NCBI GenBank assembly: GCA_949289625.1
Contig: CASEPH010000065.1
Location: 1-17,829, forward strand
DNA from: an uncultured Clostridia bacterium
GTDB taxonomy: Bacteria; Bacillota_A; Clostridia; Oscillospirales; Oscillospiraceae
Length of the DNA stretch: 17,829 nt
Direction: 5' to 3'
Shown here in pieces: positions 1-7,660 of this stretch. The translations under genes were made by a program, and so were the position numbers. The notes below the pieces were generated by a model that did no database searches, was not told the DNA's origin, and saw only the letters and a program-made list of their open reading frames with translations. Each line of letters begins with the position of its first letter. Position 1 is the stretch's first letter.

Positions 1-25
1 ACAAGCGGCATAACTGTTGTTTTGT

Positions 26-205
26 TTAGATGTATTGCACGGTAATCTTTTTCTTTCGTGCTTTTGTAAATTTGATAAGGACATCATCTACTGCGTCCGT
101 ATATCTACCTTGCGCTATGAGATCATTTTTGAGAGTAATAAGGGACTGTATGACCTGAGAGTATTCCTGCTCATCTAAATAAATATGGTAGTCTTTCTGT
201 TTCAT
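26..205 (-). CDS. Small mobile-element-associated hypothetical protein, 59 aa
   Basis: The protein starts MKQKDYHIYLDEQEYSQVIQ, contains the stretch AQGRYTDAVDDVLIK and ends in a basic tail (KARKKKITVQYI). The start is fixed by an AGGAGGT ribosome binding site (213-219) seven bases upstream of ATG, and a plausible promoter lies further up. From memory, short proteins with the AQGRYTDAVDDV stretch recur in integrative and conjugative elements of clostridia, normally annotated as hypothetical. The function is unknown to me. The charged helical pattern with a basic C-terminus could suit a small regulatory or nucleic-acid-binding protein, but no domain is recognisable. It lies on the element side of the guaA junction and supports reading that side as mobile DNA. 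Confidence 0.8.
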   Translation of the reverse strand: MKQKDYHIYLDEQEYSQVIQSLITLKNDLIAQGRYTDAVDDVLIKFTKARKKKITVQYI

Positions 206-229
206 CTGTCGTACCTCCTGCCTAGGCTT

Positions 230-258
230 ACTATATAAGATCGCAATTGACTTAACAA
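230..258 (-). promoter_or_regulatory. Putative sigma-A promoter of the 59-aa gene
   Basis: On the minus strand TTGTTA (253-258) and TATAGT (230-235) are separated by 17 bases. The pair lies between the terminator at 292-331 and the ribosome binding site at 213-219, so the small gene can be transcribed independently of guaA. This rests on sequence match only. Confidence 0.5.
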
Positions 259-291
259 GTATGCAAAAGTTTCCGAAAGTGTTATAAGACA

Positions 292-331
292 GACGAAAAA
301 AGGACTCTGACTTTTTTCGTCAGAGTCCTTT
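292..331 (-). terminator. Terminator with two overlapping, mutually exclusive hairpins
   Basis: A perfect 12-bp stem pairs AAAGGACTCTGA (299-310) with TCAGAGTCCTTT (320-331). On the minus strand it runs into TTTTTT, as expected for an intrinsic terminator ending transcription from guaA. The plus-strand exit (TTTCATTTT) is also T-rich, so it may work both ways. A second perfect 11-bp stem, GACGAAAAAAG (292-302) with CTTTTTTCGTC (311-321), shares bases with the first and cannot form at the same time. Confidence 0.75.
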
Positions 332-380
332 CATTTTCATTGTTCAGCTTTACCACAAAGCCACTTATAACTATTTCATC

Positions 381-428
381 TGTTGCAAAACTTTTTTGTG
401 CGTGATGTGTTGCAAAAGTGTTGCAAAA
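381..428. repeat. Three direct repeats of TGTTGCAAAA
   Basis: TGTTGCAAAA occurs at 381-390, 408-417 and 419-428, and a related TGCAAAAGT at 262-270. They lie 80-135 bases inside the proposed element from the guaA junction. Spaced short direct repeats near an element end are typical of arm-type binding sites for tyrosine integrases or excision factors. That role is inferred from position only. Confidence 0.6.
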
Positions 429-504
429 ACGAATCGACGATTCAAGCTATACCCGCAAACCCGCATAAATACTGGCTTTTTAAGCACATCTCAGCCGAGA
501 GTCA

Positions 505-516
505 TCACTCCCACTC
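505..516 (-). other. Candidate attachment site (att core) in the 3' end of guaA
   Basis: The last codons of the short guaA read GAG TGG GAG TGA on the minus strand. GAGTGGGA is the core I recall for elements entering guaA, with an 11-bp form GAGTGGGAATA in the Tn5801 family; here nine of those eleven bases match. The site keeps the final IEWE residues, so integration would not disrupt the protein. The match is seen, while the crossover point is inferred. Confidence 0.55.
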
Positions 517-1485
517 AATGGTCCCACAAGGCTTAGGTGTAAGATCATAGAGCACACGGTTCACACCCGGTACCTCTTTGGTGATACGATCTGTGATATG
601 CTGCAGCAGTGCAAAGGGCACATCCTCCACCGTCGCAGTCATGGCATCCACGGTATTGACCGCGCGAATGATAACGGGATACGCATAGGTCCGCGCACCA
701 TCCTTCACGCCGACAGAGCGGAAATCCGGCACAGCCGTAAAGTACTGCCACACCTTGCCTTCCAGGCCATTCTTGGCAAACTCCTCCCGCAGGATGGCGT
801 CGGACTCCCGCACCGCCTCCAGTCTGTCTCTGGTGATGGCACCCAGGCACCGCACGCCCAAGCCCGGTCCCGGGAAGGGCTGACGGTATACCATGCTGTC
901 CGGCAGGCTAAGAGCCTTACCTACCACACGCACCTCATCCTTGAACAGGAACTTCAGGGGCTCCACCAGGGTGAACTGCAGATCCTCCGGCAAGCCACCC
1001 ACGTTATGATGGGCTTTCACGCCGTCGCTCTCCAAAATATCCGGATAGATGGTCCCCTGGGCCAGAAATTCAATCCCGGACTGCTTTCTCGCTTCTTCCT
1101 CAAAGACCCGAATAAACTCGGCACCAATGATCTTGCGCTTTTTCTCAGGATCGCTGACACCCTCCAGTTTGCCCAAGAAGCGCTCCACTGCGTCAACATA
1201 GACAAGATTCGCATCCATCTGATGCCGGAATACGTCTACCACCTGTTCCGGTTCACCCTTACGCAAAAGGCCGTGATTGACATGGACGCACACCAGCTGC
1301 TTGCCGATGGCTTTGATCAGCAACGCCGCCACTACCGAGGAATCCACGCCGCCGGAAAGGGCCAAAAGCACCTTTTTATCTCCTACCTGCTGCTTGATCT
1401 CGTTTACCTGCTCTTGGATAAACGCCTCCGCCTGCTCTTTTGTGGCAATGCGGCACATATTCTCCGGACGCTTGTTGTTCTCCAT
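505..1485 (-). CDS. GMP synthase-like protein lacking the glutaminase domain (ATP-PPase plus dimerisation domain)
   Basis: This 326-aa protein aligns over nearly its whole length with the C-terminal two thirds of the full-length GuaA encoded just upstream. It keeps the PP-loop SGGVDSS (residues 44-50), the KRKIIGAEFIRVF stretch, [18 protein letters not shown] and the C-terminal IEWE. It has no class I amidotransferase domain; only about 35 residues precede the PP-loop domain. It should adenylate XMP, and would need free ammonia or a glutaminase supplied in trans, as in the two-subunit archaeal GMP synthase. The start is supported by AGGAGG seven bases before ATG. No promoter or terminator is evident in the 78-base gap after guaA, so co-transcription is likely. 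The gene's 3' end forms the putative att site. Confidence 0.9.
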   Translation of the reverse strand: MENNKRPENMCRIATKEQAEAFIQEQVNEIKQQVGDKKVLLALSGGVDSSVVAALLIKAIGKQLVCVHVNHGLLRKGEPEQVVDVFRHQMDANLVYVDAVERFLGKLEGVSDPEKKRKIIGAEFIRVFEEEARKQSGIEFLAQGTIYPDILESDGVKAHHNVGGLPEDLQFTLVEPLKFLFKDEVRVVGKALSLPDSMVYRQPFPGPGLGVRCLGAITRDRLEAVRESDAILREEFAKNGLEGKVWQYFTAVPDFRSVGVKDGARTYAYPVIIRAVNTVDAMTATVEDVPFALLQHITDRITKEVPGVNRVLYDLTPKPCGTIEWE

Positions 1486-1563
1486 AATATAGCCTCCTCA
1501 TTTTAGATCAATACTTGTTTTCACCTGTAGGCCAGGCAATCTTCCATCCTGTGACAAACAAAT

Positions 1564-3105
1564 TCAAAGCCATTCAATGGTCGCCGGGGGTTTGCTGGTG
1601 ATGTCGTAGACGATCCGGTTGATTCCCTTTACCTCGTTGACAATACGGACTGAAATTTTATCCAAAACATCATAGGGAATGCGGGCCCAGTCGGCGGTCA
1701 TAAAGTCGCTGGTGGTCACCGCGCGAAGGGCCAGCGTATAGTCATAGGTCCTTCCGTCCCCCATAACGCCCACAGACTGCACATTAGTCAGCACCGCAAA
1801 ATACTGGCTGATCTGTGTATCCAGCCCGGCGTTGGCGATTTCCTCCCGGTAAATGGCATCCGCATCCCGCAGGGTATCCGCCTTTTCCTTGGTAATGTCG
1901 CCAATGATCCGAATGGCCAGACCCGGTCCCGGGAAGGGCTGCCGCTGCACCAGATACTGGGGCAGTCCCAACTCTCGTCCGAGCTGCCGAACTTCATCCT
2001 TAAACAGCATCCGCAGGGGCTCGATGATCTCTTTAAAATCTACATAGTCTGGCAAGCCCCCCACGTTGTGGTGGCTTTTGATGACTGCGGCGTCCCCTGC
2101 GCCGGATTCGATCACGTCGGGATAGATGGTGCCCTGGACCAGATAGTCCACAGAGCCGATCTTCTTTCCCTCTTCCTCAAAGACCCGGATGAACTCCTCG
2201 CCGATGATCTTGCGTTTCTCTTCCGGATCCGTAACGCCGGAAAGCTTGGAGAGGAACCGCTGCTCCGCATCTACACGGACAAAGTTGATATCCCATTTGG
2301 AGAAGGCAGCCTCTACCTCATCGCCCTCGTTTTTCCGCATCAAGCCGTGATCCACGAACACGCAGGTGAGCTGATTTCCCACGGCTTCCGCCAGCAGCGC
2401 AGCAGCCACGGAGGAATCCACGCCACCGGATAGGGCCAGCAGAACCTTGCCGTCCCCCACCTTTTCCCGGATGGAAGCCACCGCTGTTTTGCAGTAGTCC
2501 TCCATGGTCCAGTCCCCGATGGCATGGCAGACCTCATAGAGGAAATTCCGGATCATTTTCACGCCGTTTTCCGTATGGTTGACCTCCGGGTGATATTGCA
2601 CCCCGTAGAATCCCCGGCTCTCATCACAGATGGCCGCAGTGGGACACATATCCGTATGGGCCACCAGAGAAAATCCGTCGGGAACCTTCGCCATATAGTC
2701 TCCATGGCTCATCCAGGACACCCCCTCTTCCGGCAGTCCCCGGAAGAGCTTACAATCGGTGTTGTAGTAGGTCTTGGTCTTACCGTATTCTCTGGCGGTA
2801 TCCTCCTGGGCTGCCGTTACCTGGCCCCCCAGGGTGTGGGCCATCAGCTGACAGCCATAGCAGATCCCCAGCACCGGTACCCCCAGTTCAAAAATCGCCG
2901 GATCGCAGTGGGGCGATTTCTCGTCATAGACACTGTTGGGACCACCGGTAAAGATTAGCCCTATGGGGTTCATCGCCCGGATCTCCTCCAGAGACGTGGT
3001 ATAGGGCTTGACCTCACAGTATACATTGCATTCCCGGACTCTGCGGGCGATCAGCTGATTATACTGACCGCCGAAATCCAGGACTAGGACCATCTGATGG
3101 TTCAT
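1564..3105 (-). CDS. guaA: GMP synthase (glutamine-hydrolysing), full length
   Basis: Converts XMP to GMP using ATP and glutamine, the last step of guanine nucleotide synthesis in the cytoplasm. At 513 aa it has the usual family length. The N-terminal class I GATase domain (about 1-195) shows the nucleophile in GICYGCQ (Cys82) and His172/Glu174 in QYHPE. The ATP-pyrophosphatase domain has the PP-loop SGGVDSS (226-232), followed by the dimerisation domain with [12 protein letters not shown] and a C-terminal SKPPATIEW. The last residue is Leu where the family nearly always has Glu (IEWE). AAAGGAG lies eight bases before the ATG. The upstream gap is filled by a terminator-like hairpin, so the promoter is unclear. 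A second GMP synthase gene without the GATase domain follows. Confidence 0.97.
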   Translation of the reverse strand: MNHQMVLVLDFGGQYNQLIARRVRECNVYCEVKPYTTSLEEIRAMNPIGLIFTGGPNSVYDEKSPHCDPAIFELGVPVLGICYGCQLMAHTLGGQVTAAQEDTAREYGKTKTYYNTDCKLFRGLPEEGVSWMSHGDYMAKVPDGFSLVAHTDMCPTAAICDESRGFYGVQYHPEVNHTENGVKMIRNFLYEVCHAIGDWTMEDYCKTAVASIREKVGDGKVLLALSGGVDSSVAAALLAEAVGNQLTCVFVDHGLMRKNEGDEVEAAFSKWDINFVRVDAEQRFLSKLSGVTDPEEKRKIIGEEFIRVFEEEGKKIGSVDYLVQGTIYPDVIESGAGDAAVIKSHHNVGGLPDYVDFKEIIEPLRMLFKDEVRQLGRELGLPQYLVQRQPFPGPGLAIRIIGDITKEKADTLRDADAIYREEIANAGLDTQISQYFAVLTNVQSVGVMGDGRTYDYTLALRAVTTSDFMTADWARIPYDVLDKISVRIVNEVKGINRIVYDITSKPPATIEWL

Positions 3106-3123
3106 GCACTTTTCTCCTTTCCG

Positions 3124-3165
3124 AAAAACACGGAGCGAGAAGCCAAAAGGTTTCTCGCCGTGTTT
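3124..3165 (-). terminator. Hairpin with T-run after carB and before guaA
   Basis: AAACACGG (3126-3133) pairs with CCGTGTTT (3158-3165), and CGAGAA (3136-3141) with TTCTCG (3152-3157), extended by CC/GG at the top and interrupted by a two-base bulge. On the minus strand the stem exits into TTTTT. It starts four bases after the carB stop and ends 18 bases before the guaA ATG, so it may terminate carAB, attenuate guaA, or both. Confidence 0.75.
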
Positions 3166-3169
3166 ATAT

Positions 3170-6100
3170 TTATCGGTTGTTGATTTTTGTCACATCCACT
3201 GCCTGGAGCTCGCTGGCCCGTCCCATGGTTCTGGCCTGGATCACAGCCCGGGCCGTATCAATGGCGGTAATGACGGGAATGGAATGCTCTGTTGCCGCCC
3301 GGCGGATGGTAAAGCCGTCCTTGTTGTGTTTTCTGTCGTTGGCCGGCGTATTGATGACCATATCAAACATGCCGATCTCAATCATATCCAGGATGGAGGG
3401 GCTGCCCTCAGAAATCCGGTTGACCTTCTGGCAGCTCACGTCATGGCGGGTCAGAAAATCATAGGTGCCTGCGGTGGCATACAGGTGCATCCCCAAGTCC
3501 TCCATGCTTCTGGCAATAGGAAGGATCTCCGCCTTGTCGGCGTCCTTCACCGTTAAAAGGATATTGCTGTCCTTCTTGGGAATCTGCATACCGACGCCCT
3601 TGAAGGCCTTCAGCAGCGCCTGGTTGAAGTCCCGGTCAATGCCAAGCACTTCGCCGGTGGATTTCATCTCCGGCCCAAGGGAGGTATCCACATCTGTCAG
3701 CTTGGAGAAGGAGAACACAGGCATCTTCACCGCATAATAGGGCGACTCAGGATACAGTCCCGTGCCATAGCCCAGATCCCGCAGCTTCTCCCCCAGCATG
3801 ACCCGGGTAGCCAGCTCAATGATGGGTACACCGGTGACCTTGGTGATATAGGGAATGGTCCGGGAGGACCGGGGATTGACCTCGATCACATAGACCTTAT
3901 CGTTATAAATCACGAACTGGATGTTGACCAGTCCCACCACATGGAGGGCCGTGGCCAGCCGTTTGCTGTAATCCGCAATGATCTCCTGATGCCGCCGTTC
4001 GATCTTTACCGGCGGATACACGGAGATGGAGTCGCCGGAATGGATGCCGGCCCGTTCGATGTGCTCCATGATACCGGGGATGAGAATGTCCTCTCCATCA
4101 CAGACGGCGTCCACCTCCAGCTCCCGGCCCATGAGGTATTTGTCCACCAGAATGGGATGCTCCTGGGAATACATATTGATGATCGCCATATAGTCGTCGA
4201 TGTCCTTGTCATTGTAGGCAATCTGCATGCCCTGGCCACCCAGCACATAGGAGGGCCGCACCAGCACCGGATAACCGATCCGATTGGCGATTTCCTTACC
4301 GTCCTCAGCGGTGAAGCAGGTGCCAGCCTCCGCCTTTTCAATGTGGGTCTGCTTCAGAATCTCGTCGAATTTCTCCCGATCCTCCGCCGCGTCCACACCT
4401 TCGGCGTCGGTGCCCAGAATCCGGACGCCCATATTGGTCAGATCCTGGGTCAGCTTGATAGCGGTCTGTCCGCCAAACTGCACCACAGCGCCCCAGGGCT
4501 TTTCCAGTTCCACAATGTTCTGGACATCTTCCGGGGTCAAAGGCTCGAAATACAGCTTGTCCGCCACGTCAAAGTCCGTGGACACCGTCTCCGGGTTATT
4601 GTTGACAATGATGGTGTAGCAACCCTGTTTTTTCAGGCTCCACACGGAGTGGACGGAGCAGAAGTCAAATTCAATGCCCTGTCCAATGCGGATAGGACCG
4701 GAGCCCAGCACCAGCACCTTTTTGGGTACATCCGTTCCATCGGCCTCATTTTCATCGTCATAGGTGGAGTAGTAATAGGGTGTGGCAGCGTCAAACTCCG
4801 CTGCGCAAGTATCCACCATCTTGAAGGAGGCATGGATTCCCAGCTGATCCCGCAGGGCCTTGATGTCAAAGTGGGTCTTGCCGCACAGCTCCCCAATGAA
4901 GGCATCGGTAAAGCCCATCTCCTTGGCCTGCCGCAGCAGGGCATAGTCCAAGGGCTCGCTGGCAATACGCCGTTCCATCTCCACAATGTCCCGGAACCGA
5001 TCCAGGAACCAGATGTCCACCTTGGTGATCCGGTTGATCTCCTCTGGGGAAATTCCCCGGCGCAGGGCCTCCGCCATCACGAACAGCCGCTGATCGTCAA
5101 TGAGTTCCAGACGAGCATGGATCTCCGCGTCGGACAGGGATTTCAGGCTGTCCAGCTGCAGGGAATTCACATGCTGCTCCAGGGACCGCACCGCCTTCAT
5201 GAGGGCACCCTCGAAGCTGTTGTCGATGGCCATGACCTCGCCGGTGGCCTTCATCTGGGTACCCAGCTTCCGGCTGGCATGGACAAACTTATCAAAGGGC
5301 CACTTGGGGATCTTCACCACACAGTAGTCCAGGGCAGGCTCAAAGCAAGCACAGGTTTTGCCGGTGACGCTGTTTTTAATTTCATCCAGCGTATATCCCA
5401 GGGCGATCTTTGCCGCCACCTTAGCGATGGGATAGCCGGTGGCCTTAGAGGCCAGGGCGGAAGAACGGCTCACACGAGGATTGACCTCGATGACCGCATA
5501 CTCAAAGCTGTCGGGTTTTAAGGCAAACTGAACGTTACAGCCGCCCTCAATCTCCAGAGCGGAGATGATGTCCAGCGCAGCTGTCCGGAGCATCTGATAC
5601 TCCTTGTCCGCCAGCGTCTGGGAAGGGGCCACCACGATGGAGTCGCCGGTATGGACGCCCACCGGATCGATATTCTCCATATTACAGACGGTGATCACAT
5701 TACCGGCGCCATCCCGGATCACCTCATATTCGATCTCCTTCCAGCCGGAGATGCACCGCTCGATGAGGACCTGTCCCACCCGGGACAGCCGAATGCCGTT
5801 GGAGGCGATCTCGTGGAGGTCCTTCATGGTGTAGGCGATACCGCCGCCGGTGCCACCCAAGGTATAGGCAGGCCGAACGATCACCGGCAGGCCAATTTCC
5901 TTGGTAAAGGCCATGGCGTCCTCTACGCTCTCCACAACCTTGGAGGTGACGCAGGGCTGGCCGATGGCCTCCATGGTATCCTTAAAGCCCTGCCGATCCT
6001 CCGCCTTTCGGATGGATTCCGCACTGGTACCCAGCAGACGCACCCCGTAACGCTCCAGGGTGCCGTCCTCTGCCAGAGCCATGGCCAGATTCAAGCCGGT

Positions 6101-6379
6101 CTGTCCGCCCAGGGTAGGCAGAATGGAGTCCGGCCGTTCCATTTCGATGATCTGGGTCACGGAAGCGGTGTTCAGGGGCTCGATATAGACATGGTCCGCA
6201 ATATCCTTGTCGGTCATAATGGTGGCCGGGTTGGAGTTCACCAGGACCACCTCGATGCCCTCCTCCCGGAGGCTGCGGCAGGCCTGGGTGCCGGCATAGT
6301 CAAATTCCGCCGCCTGGCCGATAATGATGGGGCCGGAGCCCAGCACCAGGACCTTCTTGATGCTTTCATTCTTAGGCAT
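3170..6379 (-). CDS. carB: Carbamoyl phosphate synthase, large subunit
   Basis: Makes carbamoyl phosphate from bicarbonate, ATP and ammonia channelled from CarA, feeding pyrimidine and arginine synthesis. At 1069 aa it is full length. The start [17 protein letters not shown] is the typical N-terminus; an in-frame extension upstream has no family similarity and lies inside carA. The protein shows the expected internal duplication: [20 protein letters not shown] opens the first ATP-grasp half and [20 protein letters not shown] the second, near residue 560. Each half has its ATP-grasp glycine-rich segment (YTLGGTGGG and YVLGGQGM). The C-terminal MGS-like allosteric domain follows (about 935-1069). 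The first eight bases overlap the end of carA, implying translational coupling. No missing residue was noticed. Confidence 0.97.
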   Translation of the reverse strand: MPKNESIKKVLVLGSGPIIIGQAAEFDYAGTQACRSLREEGIEVVLVNSNPATIMTDKDIADHVYIEPLNTASVTQIIEMERPDSILPTLGGQTGLNLAMALAEDGTLERYGVRLLGTSAESIRKAEDRQGFKDTMEAIGQPCVTSKVVESVEDAMAFTKEIGLPVIVRPAYTLGGTGGGIAYTMKDLHEIASNGIRLSRVGQVLIERCISGWKEIEYEVIRDGAGNVITVCNMENIDPVGVHTGDSIVVAPSQTLADKEYQMLRTAALDIISALEIEGGCNVQFALKPDSFEYAVIEVNPRVSRSSALASKATGYPIAKVAAKIALGYTLDEIKNSVTGKTCACFEPALDYCVVKIPKWPFDKFVHASRKLGTQMKATGEVMAIDNSFEGALMKAVRSLEQHVNSLQLDSLKSLSDAEIHARLELIDDQRLFVMAEALRRGISPEEINRITKVDIWFLDRFRDIVEMERRIASEPLDYALLRQAKEMGFTDAFIGELCGKTHFDIKALRDQLGIHASFKMVDTCAAEFDAATPYYYSTYDDENEADGTDVPKKVLVLGSGPIRIGQGIEFDFCSVHSVWSLKKQGCYTIIVNNNPETVSTDFDVADKLYFEPLTPEDVQNIVELEKPWGAVVQFGGQTAIKLTQDLTNMGVRILGTDAEGVDAAEDREKFDEILKQTHIEKAEAGTCFTAEDGKEIANRIGYPVLVRPSYVLGGQGMQIAYNDKDIDDYMAIINMYSQEHPILVDKYLMGRELEVDAVCDGEDILIPGIMEHIERAGIHSGDSISVYPPVKIERRHQEIIADYSKRLATALHVVGLVNIQFVIYNDKVYVIEVNPRSSRTIPYITKVTGVPIIELATRVMLGEKLRDLGYGTGLYPESPYYAVKMPVFSFSKLTDVDTSLGPEMKSTGEVLGIDRDFNQALLKAFKGVGMQIPKKDSNILLTVKDADKAEILPIARSMEDLGMHLYATAGTYDFLTRHDVSCQKVNRISEGSPSILDMIEIGMFDMVINTPANDRKHNKDGFTIRRAATEHSIPVITAIDTARAVIQARTMGRASELQAVDVTKINNR

Positions 6380-7451
6380 GCTTCTTCGCCTCCATCTTCT
6401 CAATAAACTGGTCAAACAGATAGCTGGTATCCCGGGGACCTGGGGAGGCCTCGGGATGGAACTGCACCGTAAACACATGGCCGTTCTTGTACCGCAGTCC
6501 CTCCACGGTGCCGTCGTTCACATTGATATGACTGATCTCCGCCACAGCCGGATCCACGCTCTCAGCCTTCACCACATAGCCATGGTTTTGGGAGGTGATG
6601 TACACTCTGCCGGCCGCCACATCCCGGACAGGATGGTTGGCGCCCCGATGACCGTATTTCAGTTTTTCCGTCACCGCACCGGTGGCCAGGGCCATGATCT
6701 GGTGACCAAGGCACACCGCAAAAATCACCAAATCCGAATCATAGAGCTTCCGCACCTCGGAAATGATCTGGAGGTTGTCCGCCGGATCTCCGGGGCCGTT
6801 GCTGAGCATCACTCCGTCAAAGCCCCCTTCCAGGATCACCTGGGCCGGGGTATGGGCCGGAAATACGGTCACATCGCAGCCCCGATTGTGGAGGCAGCGA
6901 ATCATATTCTCCTTGACGCCCAGATCCAGCAGGGCCACCCTGGGACCGCTGCCGGGATAGATCTGCATCTGAGAACGGGTGGTTTTTTCCACCGTGCCCT
7001 GGACCCGGTAGGCATGGATCAGTTTCAGCTTGGCCGCCACATCTGGATTCTCCTCCACGGTAATCATGCCGTTCATGGTGCCTTGATCCCGCAGCATCCG
7101 GGTGATGGCACGGGTATCCACCCCGTGAATGCCGGTGATATTGTGGGCCTTTAAATAATCGTCCAGCGTACCCTCATTGCGGAAATTGCTTCCTCTTGGG
7201 CTCAAACGCCGGACGATCATAGCAGCAGCCCAGGGATTCCTGGACTCATCATCTTCAGAATTGACTCCGTAATTGCCGATCAGGGGATACGTCATCACAA
7301 CGCCCTGTCCCGCATAGGATGGGTCCGTCAAAATTTCCTGATAACCAACCATGGAGGTGTTGAATACCATCTCGCAGATACAATCTGCGGTGGCACCCAT
7401 GCTCTCGCCATGGAAGACCACACCGTTCTCCAAAATCAAAGTTGCTTTCAT
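6372..7451 (-). CDS. carA: Carbamoyl phosphate synthase, small (glutaminase) subunit
   Basis: Hydrolyses glutamine and passes ammonia to CarB. The 359-aa protein has the N-terminal CPSase small-chain domain (about 1-150, beginning [16 protein letters not shown]) and a class I GATase domain. The nucleophile is Cys247 in FAVCLGHQ, with His332/Glu334 in FHPEASPGP, so the catalytic triad is complete. GGAGAAAGG lies about twelve bases before the ATG, a rather long spacing, but no better in-frame start is seen. carA is first in the operon, with a promoter about 70 bases upstream, and its stop overlaps the carB start by eight bases. Confidence 0.97.
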   Translation of the reverse strand: MKATLILENGVVFHGESMGATADCICEMVFNTSMVGYQEILTDPSYAGQGVVMTYPLIGNYGVNSEDDESRNPWAAAMIVRRLSPRGSNFRNEGTLDDYLKAHNITGIHGVDTRAITRMLRDQGTMNGMITVEENPDVAAKLKLIHAYRVQGTVEKTTRSQMQIYPGSGPRVALLDLGVKENMIRCLHNRGCDVTVFPAHTPAQVILEGGFDGVMLSNGPGDPADNLQIISEVRKLYDSDLVIFAVCLGHQIMALATGAVTEKLKYGHRGANHPVRDVAAGRVYITSQNHGYVVKAESVDPAVAEISHINVNDGTVEGLRYKNGHVFTVQFHPEASPGPRDTSYLFDQFIEKMEAKKHA

Positions 7452-7522
7452 TTGGCCACGCTACCTTTCTCCAATTTTCAGGCACACGCCCAGAGGCCCG
7501 CACTGCCTCCATCTTACCTGAT

Positions 7523-7551
7523 ATGATACCCGATTTTTACAAAAAAGGCAA
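7523..7551 (-). promoter_or_regulatory. Putative sigma-A promoter of carAB
   Basis: On the minus strand TTGCCT (7546-7551) and TATCAT (7523-7528) are exactly 17 bases apart. They lie about 70 bases upstream of the carA ATG. The resulting leader of roughly 65 bases holds no clear attenuator or riboswitch. Confidence 0.6.
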
Positions 7552-7620
7552 GGGGAGATTTTGCATGAATGCATGCGTCTTTCCCATATATTTGTTGTGC
7601 AGAATCTTTTGGGCACAGAA

Positions 7621-7654
7621 TATGGGGAACCGGCCCGTGGTCCGATTCCCCATA
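7621..7654 (-). terminator. Hairpin ending the tagA-to-U32 gene run
   Basis: TATGGGGAA (7621-7629) pairs with TTCCCCATA (7646-7654), and CGG/CCG extends the stem inward past one mismatch. It begins seven bases after the stop of the U32 gene. The downstream minus-strand sequence is only weakly T-rich, so it may serve as a terminator or as a transcript-stabilising 3' stem. Confidence 0.55.
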
Positions 7655-7660
7655 ATGTGT

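Larger units (their letters stand above)
1..516. mobile_element. End of a putative integrative element inserted at the 3' end of guaA
   Basis: The sequence left of the guaA-like stop codon differs sharply from the rest of the window: it is visibly AT-rich, holds one small gene of a type I associate with clostridial conjugative elements, and carries three direct repeats near the junction. The junction is the last codons of a guaA gene, where GAGTGGGA (minus strand, 509-516) matches the core used by guaA-targeting elements such as the Tn5801 family. That the 3' end of guaA is an integration hotspot is established; that an element sits here is inference. No integrase, relaxase or second att copy is visible, so the element type and its other end cannot be given. 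Confidence 0.6.

Noticed and set aside
381..428. Direct repeats as a CRISPR array
   Set aside because: The repeats are only ten bases, spacing is irregular (17 and 1 bases between copies), and no cas genes are present.
505..1485. Short guaA as a pseudogene
   Set aside because: The frame is open throughout, all PP-loop and C-terminal motifs are intact, and a good ribosome binding site precedes a proper start; it is truncated by domain, not decayed.
598..1506. 302-aa plus-strand open frame opposite the short guaA
   Set aside because: It is antisense to a gene with clear conserved motifs, has no ribosome binding site and low-complexity composition typical of a shadow frame.
3941..5521. 526-aa plus-strand open frame opposite carB
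   Set aside because: A shadow of a strongly conserved gene; long antisense frames are common in GC-rich coding DNA. No recognisable domain.
6380..6478. 33-residue N-terminal extension of carB
   Set aside because: It lies inside carA, shows no similarity to CarB, and the normal N-terminus begins at the ATG at 6379.
7452..7522. PyrR/UMP attenuator or other riboswitch in the carAB leader
   Set aside because: The leader is only about 65 bases and shows neither an antiterminator-terminator pair nor a PyrR-binding motif I could recognise.
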